A DNA stretch of 64,000 bases from Artocarpus heterophyllus (GCA_025403435.1 CM046335.1:10088340-10152339), one strand, 5' to 3'; shown: positions 10,615 to 23,072, numbered from the stretch's first letter. Numbers and translations: made by a program. Notes: generated by a model from the sequence alone, not told the origin.

Positions 10615-12844
10615 TAGGGGTGAACAGCGGGCGGTTTGACGGTTTTTGGGCGGATGCGGTGAGGTTTTTTTAGATGACGGGTTGACGATTAACCAAACCG
10701 CAAACCGCCCACTACATGGCGGGTGGTTTCGGTTTGGTTTTGGGTGGTTGCAGGTGGGTTGACGCGGTTTAGACCTATGCTATTGCTTAATGTAATTTTT
10801 TGACTAGAACTACCATCCCATTTTCACCTAGAGTATAAGAGAGAACAGTTACCTTAGTTCCAGTATTATACGCAATCAAACATCTTGAGACAAAATCAAG
10901 AAAATTTGTTAAGTTCCAGCTATATCTTAAGTCTAGTTTCTTGCAAAAGTTGACAAAAAAATTCCCCTCCTTAACAGAGTCCTAGTTGACCATGAACTGT
11001 ATATATTGTCAAAAGCAGTCCTTGCTCAAAAAAAAAAAATACAATTTTTTATTTTCTTGATAGAAGAATAAAATTAAAATCAAGGACGTTTAAGTGCAAG
11101 AAAAACCTTGGATATGAATCTTGAAAACCCGAGATTGGCTCCCTTCTATTGGTCCTTTAGTTCTTCTTCAAATTGGAACAGTTTTTCTCACGTAGGTGCT
11201 CCAAAAAGAGTTTCAAATCTTGAATGACATGCAACTTGTCTTGATGAGAAATATCCTTTTCGTCACTCAGTCTCACTTCAAGCTGCAAGTTTTTACATCA
11301 AAACAATTAACACCAAAAAGAGGCCTAAAGATATGCCATAAGCCATCAACGACATGTCTAGTTGTTAACAATAAATGAAGGTCAATTAACAAACTTTTTT
11401 TTATACAAATATAAAAGTATATGCTGAAGTTTACTGTCACAAAATATTGCTACTTAAGGCAAGGATAGAGTTTGCACAACTCGACTAGTTCTCACACTAA
11501 AGAAAAAATTTTCAAAGTTCCAACATAATCATGTTCCTTTAAATTAAGTAACCATCATGTATTCGTGTACAAGTTCATCATGGTTCGCTCCAATTTGGAG
11601 AGCAAACAAAAACACTTTCTACTGAAACATTTAACACTCTTAAAATAAAATATTTTGATGGATCTAAACATAGATGACATTCTCCAGTACAAGATCGTCA
11701 AAGCATCTCAATTCTAAGATAGCCACTTAATCTCAAAGTCATGAAATTGGATATAAGTACAACACAGGTTTCTAGTTGGAGAAGCACATCATAATTTATC
11801 GCAATAAATGCCCCTTACCATGTACATTAAGAATCCCCTTCTCCGCATTAATATTATTGACCAGCCAACCAACCAAACCCCTACAAATGTAGTACTTTTT
11901 TCCTTTCTATAGCCTAATAGTTGTCCAAATATAAAAATCAATCTTCTTCCATCACATTAAAGTACTTTAAATATATTAAATAGGGTTTAGAGCATTCATC
12001 TACAACAAATTAATAGGATGGAACGACATGCAGCACAGCCAGGTGAGAGAGACGTCCGAGATGTTAAATTAACAAAACAAAGCACAAATCATAATAGGCC
12101 GAGATCATGCCAATCATTATAAAGACATTAATTTTTTACATTTCCAAGCAAAACAATACAAAACCAAAAAATTGAGGGAAAAAAAAAACCCATTCCACTC
12201 CACCAAATGAAAGGCATATTTTCGTAACACTTAACCATGAATCACAAAATATTAGGGTTAGGGTTCAAACAAACTTACTACCCAAAATCAAATCCAAGAT
12301 TAAGTATATGCTGCAGCAATGCAGTGTACTTCGGATTCCAGAATGCAGCTACGAGGAAGGATTAAAAGGACTACAATTTCTCCGAGTGCGATCTGTATTC
12401 TGGCCTACTTTCTCAGAGGGAATCAGCTAAGGACTCAAATTAAGGGCGACAAAATTTCCTCCTTATACGACAAGGAGCATGAACAAATAATTGTTTAACA
12501 AATCCACCCAAAGAACATCTGTCGTAGTAGAAAAGAAAAGAAGAGAAGAAAAGAAAAGAGAGGCGCAGAGAACTGGGAAGAAGAAAAGCAAAGAGGGAAA
12601 GAGGAGGGGCGGCTGAAGGACTCGTGACTGAGCGTGTGGGTGGTTTATGTTTTTTCTTTTTTTTTTTTAAATATATAGGCGGGCGGGTTCACATTGAACC
12701 CGCCCGCAAAAACTTAAAACCAACCCGTCCACCTGAATACAACCCGCCCGCCAATGAGTTGTTAATGTAAACCCGCTTTTTTCAAGATAGGCGGGCGTGA
12801 GCGCGGATGGTTGACGGGTGCAGGGCGATTTTTGTATAGCCCTA
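10615..12844. mobile_element. non-autonomous hAT (Ac-like) transposon, 2230 bp
   Basis: Imperfect terminal inverted repeats TAGGGGTGAACA and TAGGGCTATACA, flanked by 8-bp target copies ATGGGAAG (10607-10614) and ATAGGAAG (12845-12852), seven of eight identical. An 8-bp TSD is diagnostic of hAT. Subterminal regions (10620-10760 and 12675-12835) are dense in GGCGGG/CCCGCC and GGTTT motifs, as expected for transposase binding sites of Ac-like elements. I found no hAT transposase reading frame, so it must move in trans. The interior holds a purine-rich block (12530-12620) that could be captured sequence. Confidence 0.85.
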
Positions 12845-14476
12845 ATAGGAAGAACGGTTATTCCTCGTTCCATTGCTTGGTTTCAATTAGCATTTCAGTA
12901 ACCAAACGGAAACTTGGGTTTCAATTGTTCTTTTAGAAGGCGACAAATGAAGAAGTATAGTTATAGAGAGGAAAAACAAAGCTATTTCTGCATTCTTAGT
13001 GTTTCGTAGAAAGAAGTCCATGAAAATGGGGTTAATACAATCATCAACTATCCATTTTCTTCGTCAAACAAAAACTTGTTCCAATGAAAAAACCTCTCCA
13101 ACGTAAGATTTATTAAACAACACAACGACACGTGTTATTTAGGTTAAAACTCAATCATAAAAAAAAAAGGTTAAACTTACTTGAAGAAAAACATTCTGAC
13201 ACAACTTCTGTAAAGATATTTTTTTAAGGTCATTTTTGGGTAGATATTCTCACAAATAGTATATGTTTTAAAACAATTATATACACGATCAAAATCACAT
13301 TTTTACTTTTGAAAAATGGATCCGCACTAGCCAGAGAAATCTCCAAAAAAAAATTAAAATTACAAAGTGTCAGGAGGCTGTGGTAAAAACTACATAAAAA
13401 TTCCAACGGCTACTGAATCCTATGCAAAGAAAACAGTGTGGTTAAAACATAAACAACCAAAAAGAGAACTGTGAGGAGACACTGTAAAATCTGGTGGAGG
13501 AAAAAAAGTACCACGAAAAAGATCCTTCATGGTCGGTAAGTCGTAACGACAACTATCAAATGGAAATAACAAATAAGAACAAAATAATAAAAGACAAATA
13601 TTTTTTTTGTAGAATGGATCTAAGCATGATTTGAAATTGGAATAGTGGGTTTTGGAGGGAGATGAAGGTACGTAAATAGAGAGGGACCCACTCTGCTTCC
13701 CAGGATGCACGCATAGATTCAATCTCGTCCGCTCCTTTCCTTTCTTTTCTCCACGTGTCTCTCGCTCTTCTATTTAATTTAAGCTTCGAGCTTTTCTCAC
13801 CTTTGCCCGTGGAATTTCGTCCTATTTTTGTAATGTGATGTTATGTTGATGCAAGAAATAACAGGAGCGTGAGGTATTATTTTTAACATAGGTAAAAATA
13901 TTTTTGTATTAAAAAATAAAATTTTTTAAAAATTATGTTGAGAGTGTTTTTAAAATTTTTATCTCAAAAAAAATGTAAAAATGTTTTTAAAAATTCAGAG
14001 AACAAAACTTAACGGGGCCAACATTATTAGGATGTTTGAAATAATAGTTTAAACTATTGGTTTAAAGTGTGAATATTGTGTTAGTGTTAGAAGATTCTTG
14101 CCTCTTTTAGGTCTCTCTATGGGTCAATTTCGGATTAATCAGGCTAAACCATCCAAATGTTAAAGAGCCCTTAAGGGTTCATACCATTTGTGGTGGACCC
14201 TGATGCTCGAGGGTTTCACCCAAAAAAGTTTGAATAGTGTAAATTTTTCATACGCGATAGTATAAAATTCTCACATGCTATAGTTTACAAACTCAAACTG
14301 ATGGCTTAAGCTATTCTCTTAAACATTGGAGGACTTTATTTATCTTATATCTTATGTCAGAATTATAAATCAATTGGTGCAAGTTTTTTTTTCCTTTTTT
14401 CTTTTTTCATTTTATATAATTATTGGGTGAAAGTTAATTTAGAAAGATTTCATTCCTTTGTTGAAAGCAGTTATAG

Positions 14477-14630
14477 GGTGTTTGATTAGTGGTGTGAACC
14501 GTTTTTACTGTAGCATGTGAGAGCTTTATATTGTAGTAACTTTTTTTTCTTTGTACTATAGCATGTGAGAGCTTTACACTATTTATAACTAAGTTTGTGG
14601 TGTGAACCACCCTTAGCCAAACACCATTTT
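14477..14630. mobile_element. MITE, 'GAGAGCTTTACA' family
   Basis: Ends GGGTGTTTGATTAGTGG and its rough inverse near CCAAACACCA, with GTGTGAACC inverted just inside. Two direct internal copies of TAGCATGTGAGAGCTTTA at about 14512 and 14562. Confidence 0.7.
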
Positions 14631-15731
14631 AATATCTTTATGAATTCGAGGTAAATGTGGACAAAAGAGAGAGGGAGAGAAAACAAAATGTAAAAATTGT
14701 CATGCATGGTAAAACAAATTCGACTTTTACTTCAAATTACACTCTCATCACTTCTAAAGGCATAGTTCAAATAAATTATGCCAAAATAAATGTTGACGTG
14801 TGAAAGTTTTTAGTCCCTCTAGTTTAACTAGTTAAAATTTTACTTGAATCGTAGAACATAAAATATGTTAAGCTATAAAAAAGATAATAGATACGAAAAT
14901 AGATTATATGACCAACGTGTTTAAAAAGGGTTATGAAAGTTTTTTGTTTGGTTTGATTTGTTTACGTAGTTTGAAATATTTAAACCGCTAACCAAATCAA
15001 TAAACAGGCAAAAATTTCAAATTGATCAATCCTATTAAAAATAAAAATTTTTACAAAAGGAGGGAAGAAAACATGAGGTTATGAATGGTATTGATACTTA
15101 TGTGATCCAAGAATAACTCCATAATGTATTGCTTGCAAAATGTAAATAAGAGATGATGAATTTTTAAACATTACGTGGGTGCAATTATAGTTTATTATTA
15201 AATTTGCATCTCTTTATTTAATGCTAATGTTTAGAGTTTGGAATCTTCGCATAAGTTATTGTTTTTAAAAAATAAAAATTCAAGCATTACATGTCCCTAT
15301 CAACTAGCATACAAACTTTTTTTTTTTGGTTTGATAAACACTAAAATTCAAACTTTGGTTTCAATTAATTTTGGTGGTTCTAATTAATGAAATAAAAAAA
15401 AAAAACCAAGATGCAACAGGGTCCCAATGTTACATACAAAGTGACAAATAATTGGAAAAGTGAAAGAAACAAATAAACTAATGTTTTGTAAAAACTATAA
15501 AGTGCTAAAGCAAGAACATATTTAAATTACCTTTTTAATTTCCTATAATCACGCCAAGAACATAAAAAGGATGCCTTAATATTGGAAATATAAAAGTTTG
15601 TCCCAGATTCGATGGTCTAATCACAATGATTATTTATTTTTCACCCACCGTCTCTTCAATCTTCTATTTTGCTTTCCCTGAAGTGAACGTATTTCTACGG
15701 AATTTCTTCCATGCCGTTAATTAAGATTAGT

Positions 15732-15870
15732 AGAGGGTTTGATAACTTTAGTTTAAAATACTGTAACTTTATATTATAACTTATTTTTTTATATAATAAT
15801 ATGTTAGAGTTTTATATTATTTGGTTCAAGCTAACTCAAACTATCGATTTGAACAAGTTTTCTAAACACC
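15732..15870. mobile_element. MITE, 'GAGAGCTTTACA' family (diverged)
   Basis: AGAGGGTTTGATAA at the left and TTTCTAAACACCTT at the right are inverted. The interior keeps two decayed copies of the GAGCTTTATA motif. Confidence 0.55.
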
Positions 15871-15944
15871 TTGAGTATTGAATTTTAATTTACCAAAATT
15901 TAGCTGTTGAGTTTCTTAGCTTTTGTACTAATAAGGTATATAAC

Positions 15945-16095
15945 AAACATGGTTAAAACTAACTTTTTAATTTAAAATACTATAGCATGTGAGAGCTTTA
16001 TACTGTAATAAATTTTTCCTTTTTACTGTAACATGTGGAGCTTTATACTATTACTTAACCAAAAAGTTAGTTCTAATCATGCTTGCAAAACATCG
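15945..16095. mobile_element. MITE, 'GAGAGCTTTACA' family
   Basis: Left ACATGGTTAAAACTAACTTTTT and right AAAAGTTAGTTCTAATCATG are inverted. Two direct copies of ATAGCATGTGAGAGCTTTA lie inside. Confidence 0.65.
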
Positions 16096-16689
16096 TATTG
16101 AAGTTTTGTTTAAGCAGTCGTCAACAACAATTTTAATATATCAACTCATACAAAATCATGTTTTTCAGTGGTTATAATTTATAAGTATAATCTAACAGAA
16201 ATTTTATGTCCGATTCTCCTATTGAGTGTAAAATTTGAATTCCTATCCCAAGTTCCAAAAAAAGATGTTTTTTCACTTATAAATCAAATATCACAGAATA
16301 CGTAAAGGTCCAATTTGATAATTTTTATCAGTTTTTAGAATGGGAAATGAACCAAACCCCCAAATTCTCTTAAAACTTTTTTCCGAAAAGATCCCCAAAT
16401 CCAAAAATGTTGAAAAATTACAGTGGCCATTTCAAAAATAAATAAATAAACTACAGTGGCATTGTCGTTATTACAACGAACTAGGAGGTGAGTATCGGAA
16501 ACAAGGAATAAATAATCCCACGAAAGAGAGAAATTTGAAACGAGTGGCCGTTGGAAGTTCAAAAACCGAACAAAAAGCCGCAAATAAAAACAACATCGTT
16601 TCTCTCACTACTATTTCTTCTCCAATTCAATGCAAGAGAGAGAAACTCAGAAATCATCCAAAAACCCACACGCGTCTTTCACCATTTCC

Positions 16690-16777
16690 AAACCCCATTT
16701 CCTAGAGAGAGAAAGCTCGGGAGTTTAGCCTCCCACTAGAGAGAGAAGGCAAGGAAGAGTGAGAAAGAGAGAGAGAG
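16690..16777 (+). promoter_or_regulatory. GA-rich 5' leader of the RopGAP gene
   Basis: GAGA repeats immediately upstream of the start codon, a common form of plant 5' UTR. The preceding 200 bases hold no other gene. Confidence 0.5.
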
Positions 16778-19015
16778 ATGACAGGGCTTGTAATGGTGAC
16801 GAGAGGAGGTGGTTGTGGCGGCGGCGGCGGAGGAGGTGGGAGAGGAGGTGGTGGTAATGGCAAGGTGGTGGCGAAGAGCTCGTCCGAGGACGAGCAGAAC
16901 CAGCTTCCGCTGGTGGCGTTTCTCCTGGCGGCTCTGAGGAAATCCATGGTGTCTTGTCGTGTCGACAGGGGAGGAGACGACGTCATCTCCGCCGTCCACC
17001 AGATGGAGATCGGGTGGCCCACCAACGTCCGCCACATCACCCACGTCACCTTCGACCGCTTCAACGGCTTTCTCGGCCTCCCCGTCGAGTTCGAGGTCGA
17101 GATCCCCGGTCGAGTTCCCAGCGCTAGGTGAGATTTTGAGTATGTTTCTAGGGTTTCTGTTTCATAGATTTACGAGAATTTAAATATGTTTTCATTGAAA
17201 ATTTTTGTTGTTTTTTTAATATTTTTAAAAATGTGTTTGATCCTAGAGAGTAGAGATTGGAGCAGAGAATTTAGCTGGTTTAGCTCCTGAAAGTTGAAAT
17301 TTATTAACGTTGGGTTTTGTGGGAGTTTGAGATTTAGTCAAAATTTAAGATCAGTTAATCAGCCTAGACTAATTACTATTCTTGGAGCTTAATATTAATT
17401 ATATTCCTTAATTAATTTATGATTTGAAATTTGAGGTGTTAAATTGACCAAAGTAGGCTTCCCCATCCCAAGTGTCGCTTGTATGTTTAACAAAAATGTG
17501 CTTTAATCAGTAAGATTGGACTGATTTAGAAGTAAATCATCTTGGATCCTCTTTAGATGCATTCTTTTGTGGTCTAATTACTTGCAATGAAGAATCTTAT
17601 TAGCAATTTTTTTTAATTTATTGATCTCTTTTTTTTTTTTTATTTTGAAGTGCAAGCGTGTTTGGAGTATCAGCAGAATCAATGCAATGTTCTTATGATT
17701 TAAAAGGAAACAGTGTTCCCACCATTCTCTTGCTAATGCAGGAGCGGCTATACTCACAAGGAGGTCTCAAGGTAATAAATTTTGCCCATAAAAATAAAAT
17801 AAAAAAATAAATATCCTTTTCTATGTGTCACGAGTGACCTTTCCAGTACCCACCATTCTTTATCTTAATCAGATTTCATTCACTGACATTTTTTTTTCTT
17901 TTCTTTTTTCAGGCAGAGGGAATATTCCGAATTAACCCGGAAAACGGTCAGGAGGAGCATGTGAGGGACCAGCTGAACAGGGGCAATGTGCCTAATGACA
18001 TTGATGTGCACTGCTTGGCAGGCTTGATCAAGGCTTGGTTTAGAGAGCTTCCTTCAGGAGTGCTGGATGGGCTTTCTCCTGAACAAGTTCTCCAATGCAA
18101 CACCGAAGAAGAATGCATCAAGCTCGTGAAGCAACTAAAGCCGACGGAGACCGCATTGCTCAACTGGGCGGTTGATCTCATGGCTGATGTTGTTGAGGAA
18201 GAGGAGTTCAACAAAATGAACGCTAGGAATATCGCTATGGTTTTTGCTCCCAACATGACTCAAGTATGTAAACCCCCTCCCAACAAAAAAAGTACTAATT
18301 CTTGTAAATGAATTTTCACTGTTCGGATTGCTTGAAGAACTTGATAGTAATAACATTTTTCCGTTTTTGATAAATTCAGATGTCTGATCCGTTGACGGCT
18401 TTGATGCATGCGGTTCAAGTGATGAATTTGCTCAAGACCCTCATCACCAAAACGCTACGAGAGCGCGAAGAGACTACAACTGCAGGAGGATACTCACCAA
18501 TGTCATCTTGTTCATCTGATCATCATCACACTGATGAAGACTTGTACAGTCAGCCAGAGATGGACTCCAGCAGCGAGAGAGGGCAGGCATCGGATGACAA
18601 CGATGATGAAAATGCTAATTACAGCCACAGCAGCGAAGACGAGGAGGACCATGATGAAGACATTTACGAGGTTCAATCACTCGGCGAGATAGAGGAGTGC
18701 TTCCTGAGGCAATTGGACAACAATAACAAAGGCGTCACGACCAGCCTCACGGACAATTCGCAAGAAAACTACGCGAATCCCAAGTGTTGCTCGGGCCAGA
18801 ACAAATTAGAGGAGTCTGGCATATCAGTTACCGAAAGCAATGAAGCAAATTCTGGCTTGACTACCACTAGTGATGGAGAAGAAGGTATCATTATTGACTC
18901 TTACAAAAGTTTGACATCTTTAGAAAAGAGGGTTGACACAGATCAGAGCTCATCAATAGCTTCTGCACACAACATGGACGATGTGCCATTGTTGGCATCT
19001 CGGGAATCAATCTGA
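16778..19015 (+). CDS. ROPGAP: Rho-of-plants GTPase-activating protein (RopGAP) with CRIB domain
   Basis: Four exons: 16778-17127, 17651-17771, 17913-18263, 18380-19015, all with GT-AG introns and consistent phase, giving 485 residues. The protein switches off ROP small GTPases at the plasma membrane by stimulating GTP hydrolysis. Domains: a poly-glycine N-terminus (about residues 10-27), a CRIB motif (EIGWPTNVRHITHVTFDRF, 77-95) that binds active ROP, then the RhoGAP domain (about 118-285) with the arginine finger in GIFRIN (R163), the KAWFRELP segment and NARNIAMVFAPNM. CRIB followed by RhoGAP is unique to plant RopGAPs. The C-terminus (about 320-485) is serine- and acid-rich and probably disordered. 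No break was seen; every family hallmark is present. The start is the first Met, in a GA-rich leader. Similar in kind to AT4G03100. Confidence 0.94.
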
Positions 19016-19600
19016 ATCCAACAAACACTTTTCACTTCTCAAAGTCCTTGAAAATGTACTTTGTTCACTAGATTTTTTTTTTTCCTTAGTTTGTTCAGGT
19101 TCGGTTCTGTAAATTACTTAGTTTGTCATGTTCAGCAAGAAGGCTTGACTGGACTGAACGTTGGGAGCGTTTTGATTGTGGGATTGAAAAGGGGTTGTTG
19201 GTTCAGCTTCGGGCTGAACAAACACAACCTTTTGTTTGAGCTCTTGGCCTTTGTTGTGGCAAAGTTGAGCTTCAGGAAAGCAGTTTTCTAGGTACTTCTA
19301 TCTGTAGCTAATTGTTTAACATTTGTCACTTTTAGATTGGGGAAATTCTAGTACTAATACCATAACGTTATTGTGGTAACATTATGGTAACTTGTTGTAA
19401 AAGACTGAAAAGTCATGTCGGCTAAACCTTAGGGGACGTCATTTTTTTTTTTTCCAGTCTGGAATTGTGCTTTGCTTGTGATGATTGTTTGACTTTGTAT
19501 GAATTGTATCATTATTCAACGGAGTCCATGATTATATTTCAAATATCATGCTCAAAATCAGTGCCGACTGAAAGCAATTTCAAGATTGAGTGATTACGTC
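19016..19600 (+). other. probable RopGAP 3' UTR and downstream sequence
   Basis: Mixed-composition sequence after the stop; the 76-residue frame here (19061-19291) is not supported. The transcript end cannot be placed by eye. Confidence 0.4.
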
Positions 19601-19689
19601 GTAATTTCAGTTTTTAATTTCTTTCTAATATGTTGTAGACAACGAGGCATTTAGATAAAAGGCTTCAAGAAAAAGCTTTTTTTTTAACA

Positions 19690-20038
19690 AATGGTCCTTT
19701 TTTTTTTATTTTTTTGCAGTAAAAAAAAAGTTTTTTGAGCAGAAAAATTGTTTCAATTTTTTTTTATCTTGTTGAGATTTCTTTTTTTGTTATAGTTTTT
19801 TTTTTTATCTTTCTGAAAAAAACTAGAGCAGTTTTCGTGTTTAGAAAGCTTTTTTTTGGTGCCTAAAAAAAGAGGTCATTTGGATAGAAAAACTGCTCTA
19901 GTTTTTTTTTTTTTTTTCATCCTGTTGATGTTTCTTTCTTTATTACAGTTTTTTTCCTTATCTTTTTCAAAAAAACTGGAACAATTTTCATGTCCAAAAA
20001 GCTTGTTTTTGGATGCAAAAAAAAAAAAAAAGACCATT
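19690..20038. mobile_element. tandem MITE pair sharing a central terminus
   Basis: Ends AATGGTCC plus T-run and A-run plus GACCATT are inverted. The interior consists of two direct units of about 150 bp (19739-19885 and 19889-20038), each with ATCTTNNTGNNGANNTTTCTTT, a CTAGAGCAG/CTGGAACAA block and a TCATGTC/TCGTGTT block. An extra terminus-like AGAGGTCATTTG sits at the junction (19871). Confidence 0.55.
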
Positions 20039-20598
20039 CCTCCAATTAAATTTTTATTTTGACCCTTTTTTTAAATTCCCGCTAGACGGAATATTAGGAA
20101 AGGAAAATGAGAATTTTTTTGGGCATTACATAGCAAGACACATATTTTGGAACAATCTCAAATATTTATAAAATCTTGTTTAGGTTTGATATAATTTTTA
20201 TTTTTAATGTGATTTTGATCATATTAATGTTTAAAATTACAAAATACTAAGTAGGAATACCTTACTGTAAAGAAAAATAAAAGCACAGAGCTAAATAACA
20301 AAGAACTATGACTTGGTGAATGGTTTTAGGGTCCAGCACTATCATATGTGGGGTTTTCAGTGTCATGATTCACACTAAAGAAAATAAAAGTTGAATACGT
20401 AAACAAATTCATAAGCATTTGTCTCTAAAACTTTCTACGTTGTACCCCAAAAAAATGTCATTAGGTTATTAACCATTGTAATTTTTTCCCCTGGCCCTAG
20501 TAGGTCCGTCCGTCGGCAGTGAGATTCTGAGTTTATCATTTTGCCACACAATGAAAAGTACCTTTTAGAAAATATATACGTACAATTAGATTTTTTCA

Positions 20599-20972
20599 GA
20601 GTAAATTCGGCTATTATATCTTAAACTATTCTTTTTTTTACATAATACACCATAAACTTTTAATATTGATAAAATACACCATAAATTTTAAAATTATTGA
20701 CAATTAAAACCCAATTGCTAATAGACATTAAAAAATGAACAATTTTGGCTGCGAGATTTGCACTCGAATTTTCTTAAAAGTAGAGCTCATTATTTTAGGA
20801 AAGAATTTGAAGCTTAATGCGTGAAAAAAGAGTACTTAACAGAAAATAAAAGTAGTTATTGAAGCTTAATTGTTAATAATTGTAAAGTTTAAGATACATT
20901 ATACTAAGATTAAAAGTTCAAAATGCATTATGTAAAAAGTTAATAATTTAAGATGCAATAGGGCATTTACTC
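20599..20972. mobile_element. MITE with very long inverted ends (Mutator-like), 374 bp
   Basis: Starts GAGTAAATTCGGCTATT and ends with the inverse of GAGTAAATGCCCTATTG. The inverted similarity continues for about 120 bp on each side (ATCTTAAACTATT, TTTTTACATAAT, AACTTTTAAT, AATTATTGACAATT). Long inverted ends and lack of coding sequence suggest a non-autonomous Mutator-like element. No clear TSD was seen. Confidence 0.65.
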
Positions 20973-21476
20973 CTTGTCACACATAAGTTATTTAGAAGTA
21001 AGCAGTGTAGTTAGTAGTAACCATTAACACAACTTAAGATTTTTATTTTTATTTCATTGCTAAAGATACCTTATGATGAATTAACAAAGGATAGTGGAAC
21101 GTGACATTATCAAAATTCATAAATGCTTTTTTAACTATAGGTAAATTAATCAAAATGTTAGTTTTTACTCACATGCTTCAAAAAGCATAGTTCGAAAATC
21201 CCAAACCAGATTTTTTAGACTCCAAAGCGCCCTCGGACCAAGAAGAAGGAAGATTGCTGTGTAAAGGCGCATATTCTTCTTCCATTTTTACTGTTCTTGG
21301 TTGTATGCTGATTGTACTGCCTGCCTAAAACAAAGAGGAAAAAGGAAGAAAAAGAAAAATTCCACAATGTTTAGTGTATTGTTGAAATTTTGATTTACTG
21401 AAAAAAGGTCCCCAAACCAGCGTTAAAGTAATTATTTAAAAGTACAAAGAAAGAAAAACCACGAAAAAAAAAAAAA

Positions 21477-21650
21477 AACTCATGTACACATTGTTGAACT
21501 TGTATACTTTGTTGTTGCTTTCCTTTAATGGATTGATCAAAAGCCCTAACCAAAAGATTAACAGGGACTTAAATAAAAAGTTCAGTAAATTTCTGGGGAG
21601 AAAAACGACATGAATCCAGAGGCCAAGCAAGTCTCCCAAACCAATATGAA
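21477..21650 (-). pseudogene. partial tandem copy of the 3' end of the acidic-protein gene
   Basis: Parallel to 21777-22005: both begin with ACACATTGTTGAACTT, share TTGATCAAAAGCCCTAACC and AACGACATGAAT, and end with the antisense of the terminal coding sequence (minus strand GGGAGACTTGCTTGGCCTC, residues ETCLAS). The copy has CTGG where the gene has its CTAA stop, and it loses similarity within a few bases upstream of that coding tail. It is therefore a duplicated 3' UTR plus the last codons, not a gene. Confidence 0.8.
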
Positions 21651-21969
21651 AGTTATCTTTTAAGGGAACAGAGAAAGAAGAAACACTACACACAATCACA
21701 ACAAGCAGAAAAAAAAACAAAAAAAACAAAAAACAAAACAAAAACAAAAAAAAAAAAACAAAACAAAATAAAAAACAAAACTTATTTACACATTGTTGAA
21801 CTTTGTATACTTTTTGTTTTTACTTTTCTTTGATTGATTGATCAAAAGCCCTAACCAAAAAGATTTAAAGGGAGGGACTTCAATGAAAAACTCAATAAAA
21901 CTCGGAAAAGAAAATATTAAAAAAGAAAAGAAAACAGGAGAGAAGAAAGAAAGAAAAAAACGACATGAA

Positions 21970-22407
21970 TTAGGAGGCCAAGCAAGTCTCCCAAAACAGC
22001 CGGTTCTTCTCCATCTCATTCAACGACTCGAATTCTTCCGTCGTCGAATCCTCAGAGACGTTCGATTTCCGTCTCTCTCCGCCGCCATTACTCCACGTCT
22101 GAATCTGCACCGAATCCGACGGTTCCTCTTCCTCGTCGCGATCGCATTTATTATCATCATCACCTTCACGATCAATCGCGTCACGGCCGTTCATCGAATC
22201 ACCGTTCGACGGGCACTGATCGGCCGAGTCCCAACTGCACGATTCGGCGTCGTCCTCGTCCAGAGAAACCGATCTCCCGTCGCGATCGCCGGAGATATCG
22301 GGATCGGAAACACTGCACGACTCGGAGTCGCCGGTGGCTTCGAATAGGAAGAAGGAAGAAACGTCGACGACATTCTTGTCGGTAGAAGTGGTACTCCTCG
22401 CCGCCAT
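21970..22407 (-). CDS. small acidic, serine-rich protein of unknown function
   Basis: A single uninterrupted frame of 145 residues with no intron. The start MAARSTTSTDKN has no in-frame alternative nearby. It is rich in Asp, Glu and Ser (for example DEDDAESCSWDSADQC and EGDDDNKCDRDEEEEPSD) and ends in a more conserved-looking tail, MEKNRLFWETCLAS. No signal peptide, membrane segment or enzyme motif is visible. GC content is higher than in the flanks, as in real exons, and a partial tandem copy of its 3' end shows the locus has been rearranged. I recall small plant proteins of unknown function with a similar MEK-LFWE-CLA tail, so I think it is real. An acidic, disordered nuclear factor would fit the composition, but that is inference. 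Confidence 0.7.
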   Translation of the reverse strand: MAARSTTSTDKNVVDVSSFFLFEATGDSESCSVSDPDISGDRDGRSVSLDEDDAESCSWDSADQCPSNGDSMNGRDAIDREGDDDNKCDRDEEEEPSDSVQIQTWSNGGGERRKSNVSEDSTTEEFESLNEMEKNRLFWETCLAS

Positions 22408-22790
22408 GTTTTTCTTCTGCGAGAGCTGCTTGGTTAATAGGAAAAGAAAAGAAAGGAAAATTTCGAAGAGAGATTAGAAAACTCACTTATAAAAAAAAAA
22501 TTATAGGGAGAGAAATGCACAAGCTGTCTTGTTTTGACACTGTAAAGAACATTATAATAAAATTTATTTATTTATTTATTCATTTTGTGTTCTCTTCTCT
22601 CACAATCAATGATGATTGAGCTAGAAAATGAATGGAAAAATAAAAAAAAGAAGCTATTTTGGATTGAAGAGAGAAGAGAAAGAGAGAGATGTGGACCTGA
22701 AAGATAGATTATGAAGGAAAGAGAAGACTTGAATCTTAAAGCAAAAATGGCGTTCTTCTAGAAGGAAGAGTGCAATTGGACAACTAATGT
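22408..22790 (-). promoter_or_regulatory. upstream region of the acidic-protein gene
   Basis: GA-rich and AT-rich leader sequence (GAGAGAAGAGAAAGAGAGAG at 22666-22690). No TATA box can be assigned with confidence. Confidence 0.35.
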
Positions 22791-23072
22791 AAAATGATTA
22801 AAAATAATAATTTGCCTAAAATCCCCATTTCTTTCTAGAAGCCCACAAGTAAAAACAATGGAGTGTTTCACCAAAAAAGAAAATAATAAATAAATAATGG
22901 TTTACGTGAATGGATGGTTCATTTCATTGTCTGGAAAAAACTTCAACTAATTTTGCTCCCCATACGGTAAAACAAAACAAAAAAAAGTTCAAACCAATTT
23001 TCTCATTCAACGTGGCGGCAGCCACATTCATTTCTAGTTCCTTAATCTGGTTTTGAAAACTAGGGTCTATTT

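Larger units (their letters stand above)
12853..16500. other. gene-free AT-rich intergenic DNA with MITEs
   Basis: No supportable gene. It includes MITE copies at 13865-14010, 14477-14630, 15732-15870 and 15945-16095. The end of the stretch leads into the RopGAP promoter. Confidence 0.6.

Noticed and set aside
16702..17064. 120-residue minus-strand frame opposite RopGAP exon 1
   Set aside because: Antisense of a GC-rich coding exon; the sense strand has CRIB and RhoGAP homology.
21838..22347. 169-residue plus-strand frame
   Set aside because: Shadow of the acidic-protein gene, which reads on the minus strand with a conserved-looking tail.
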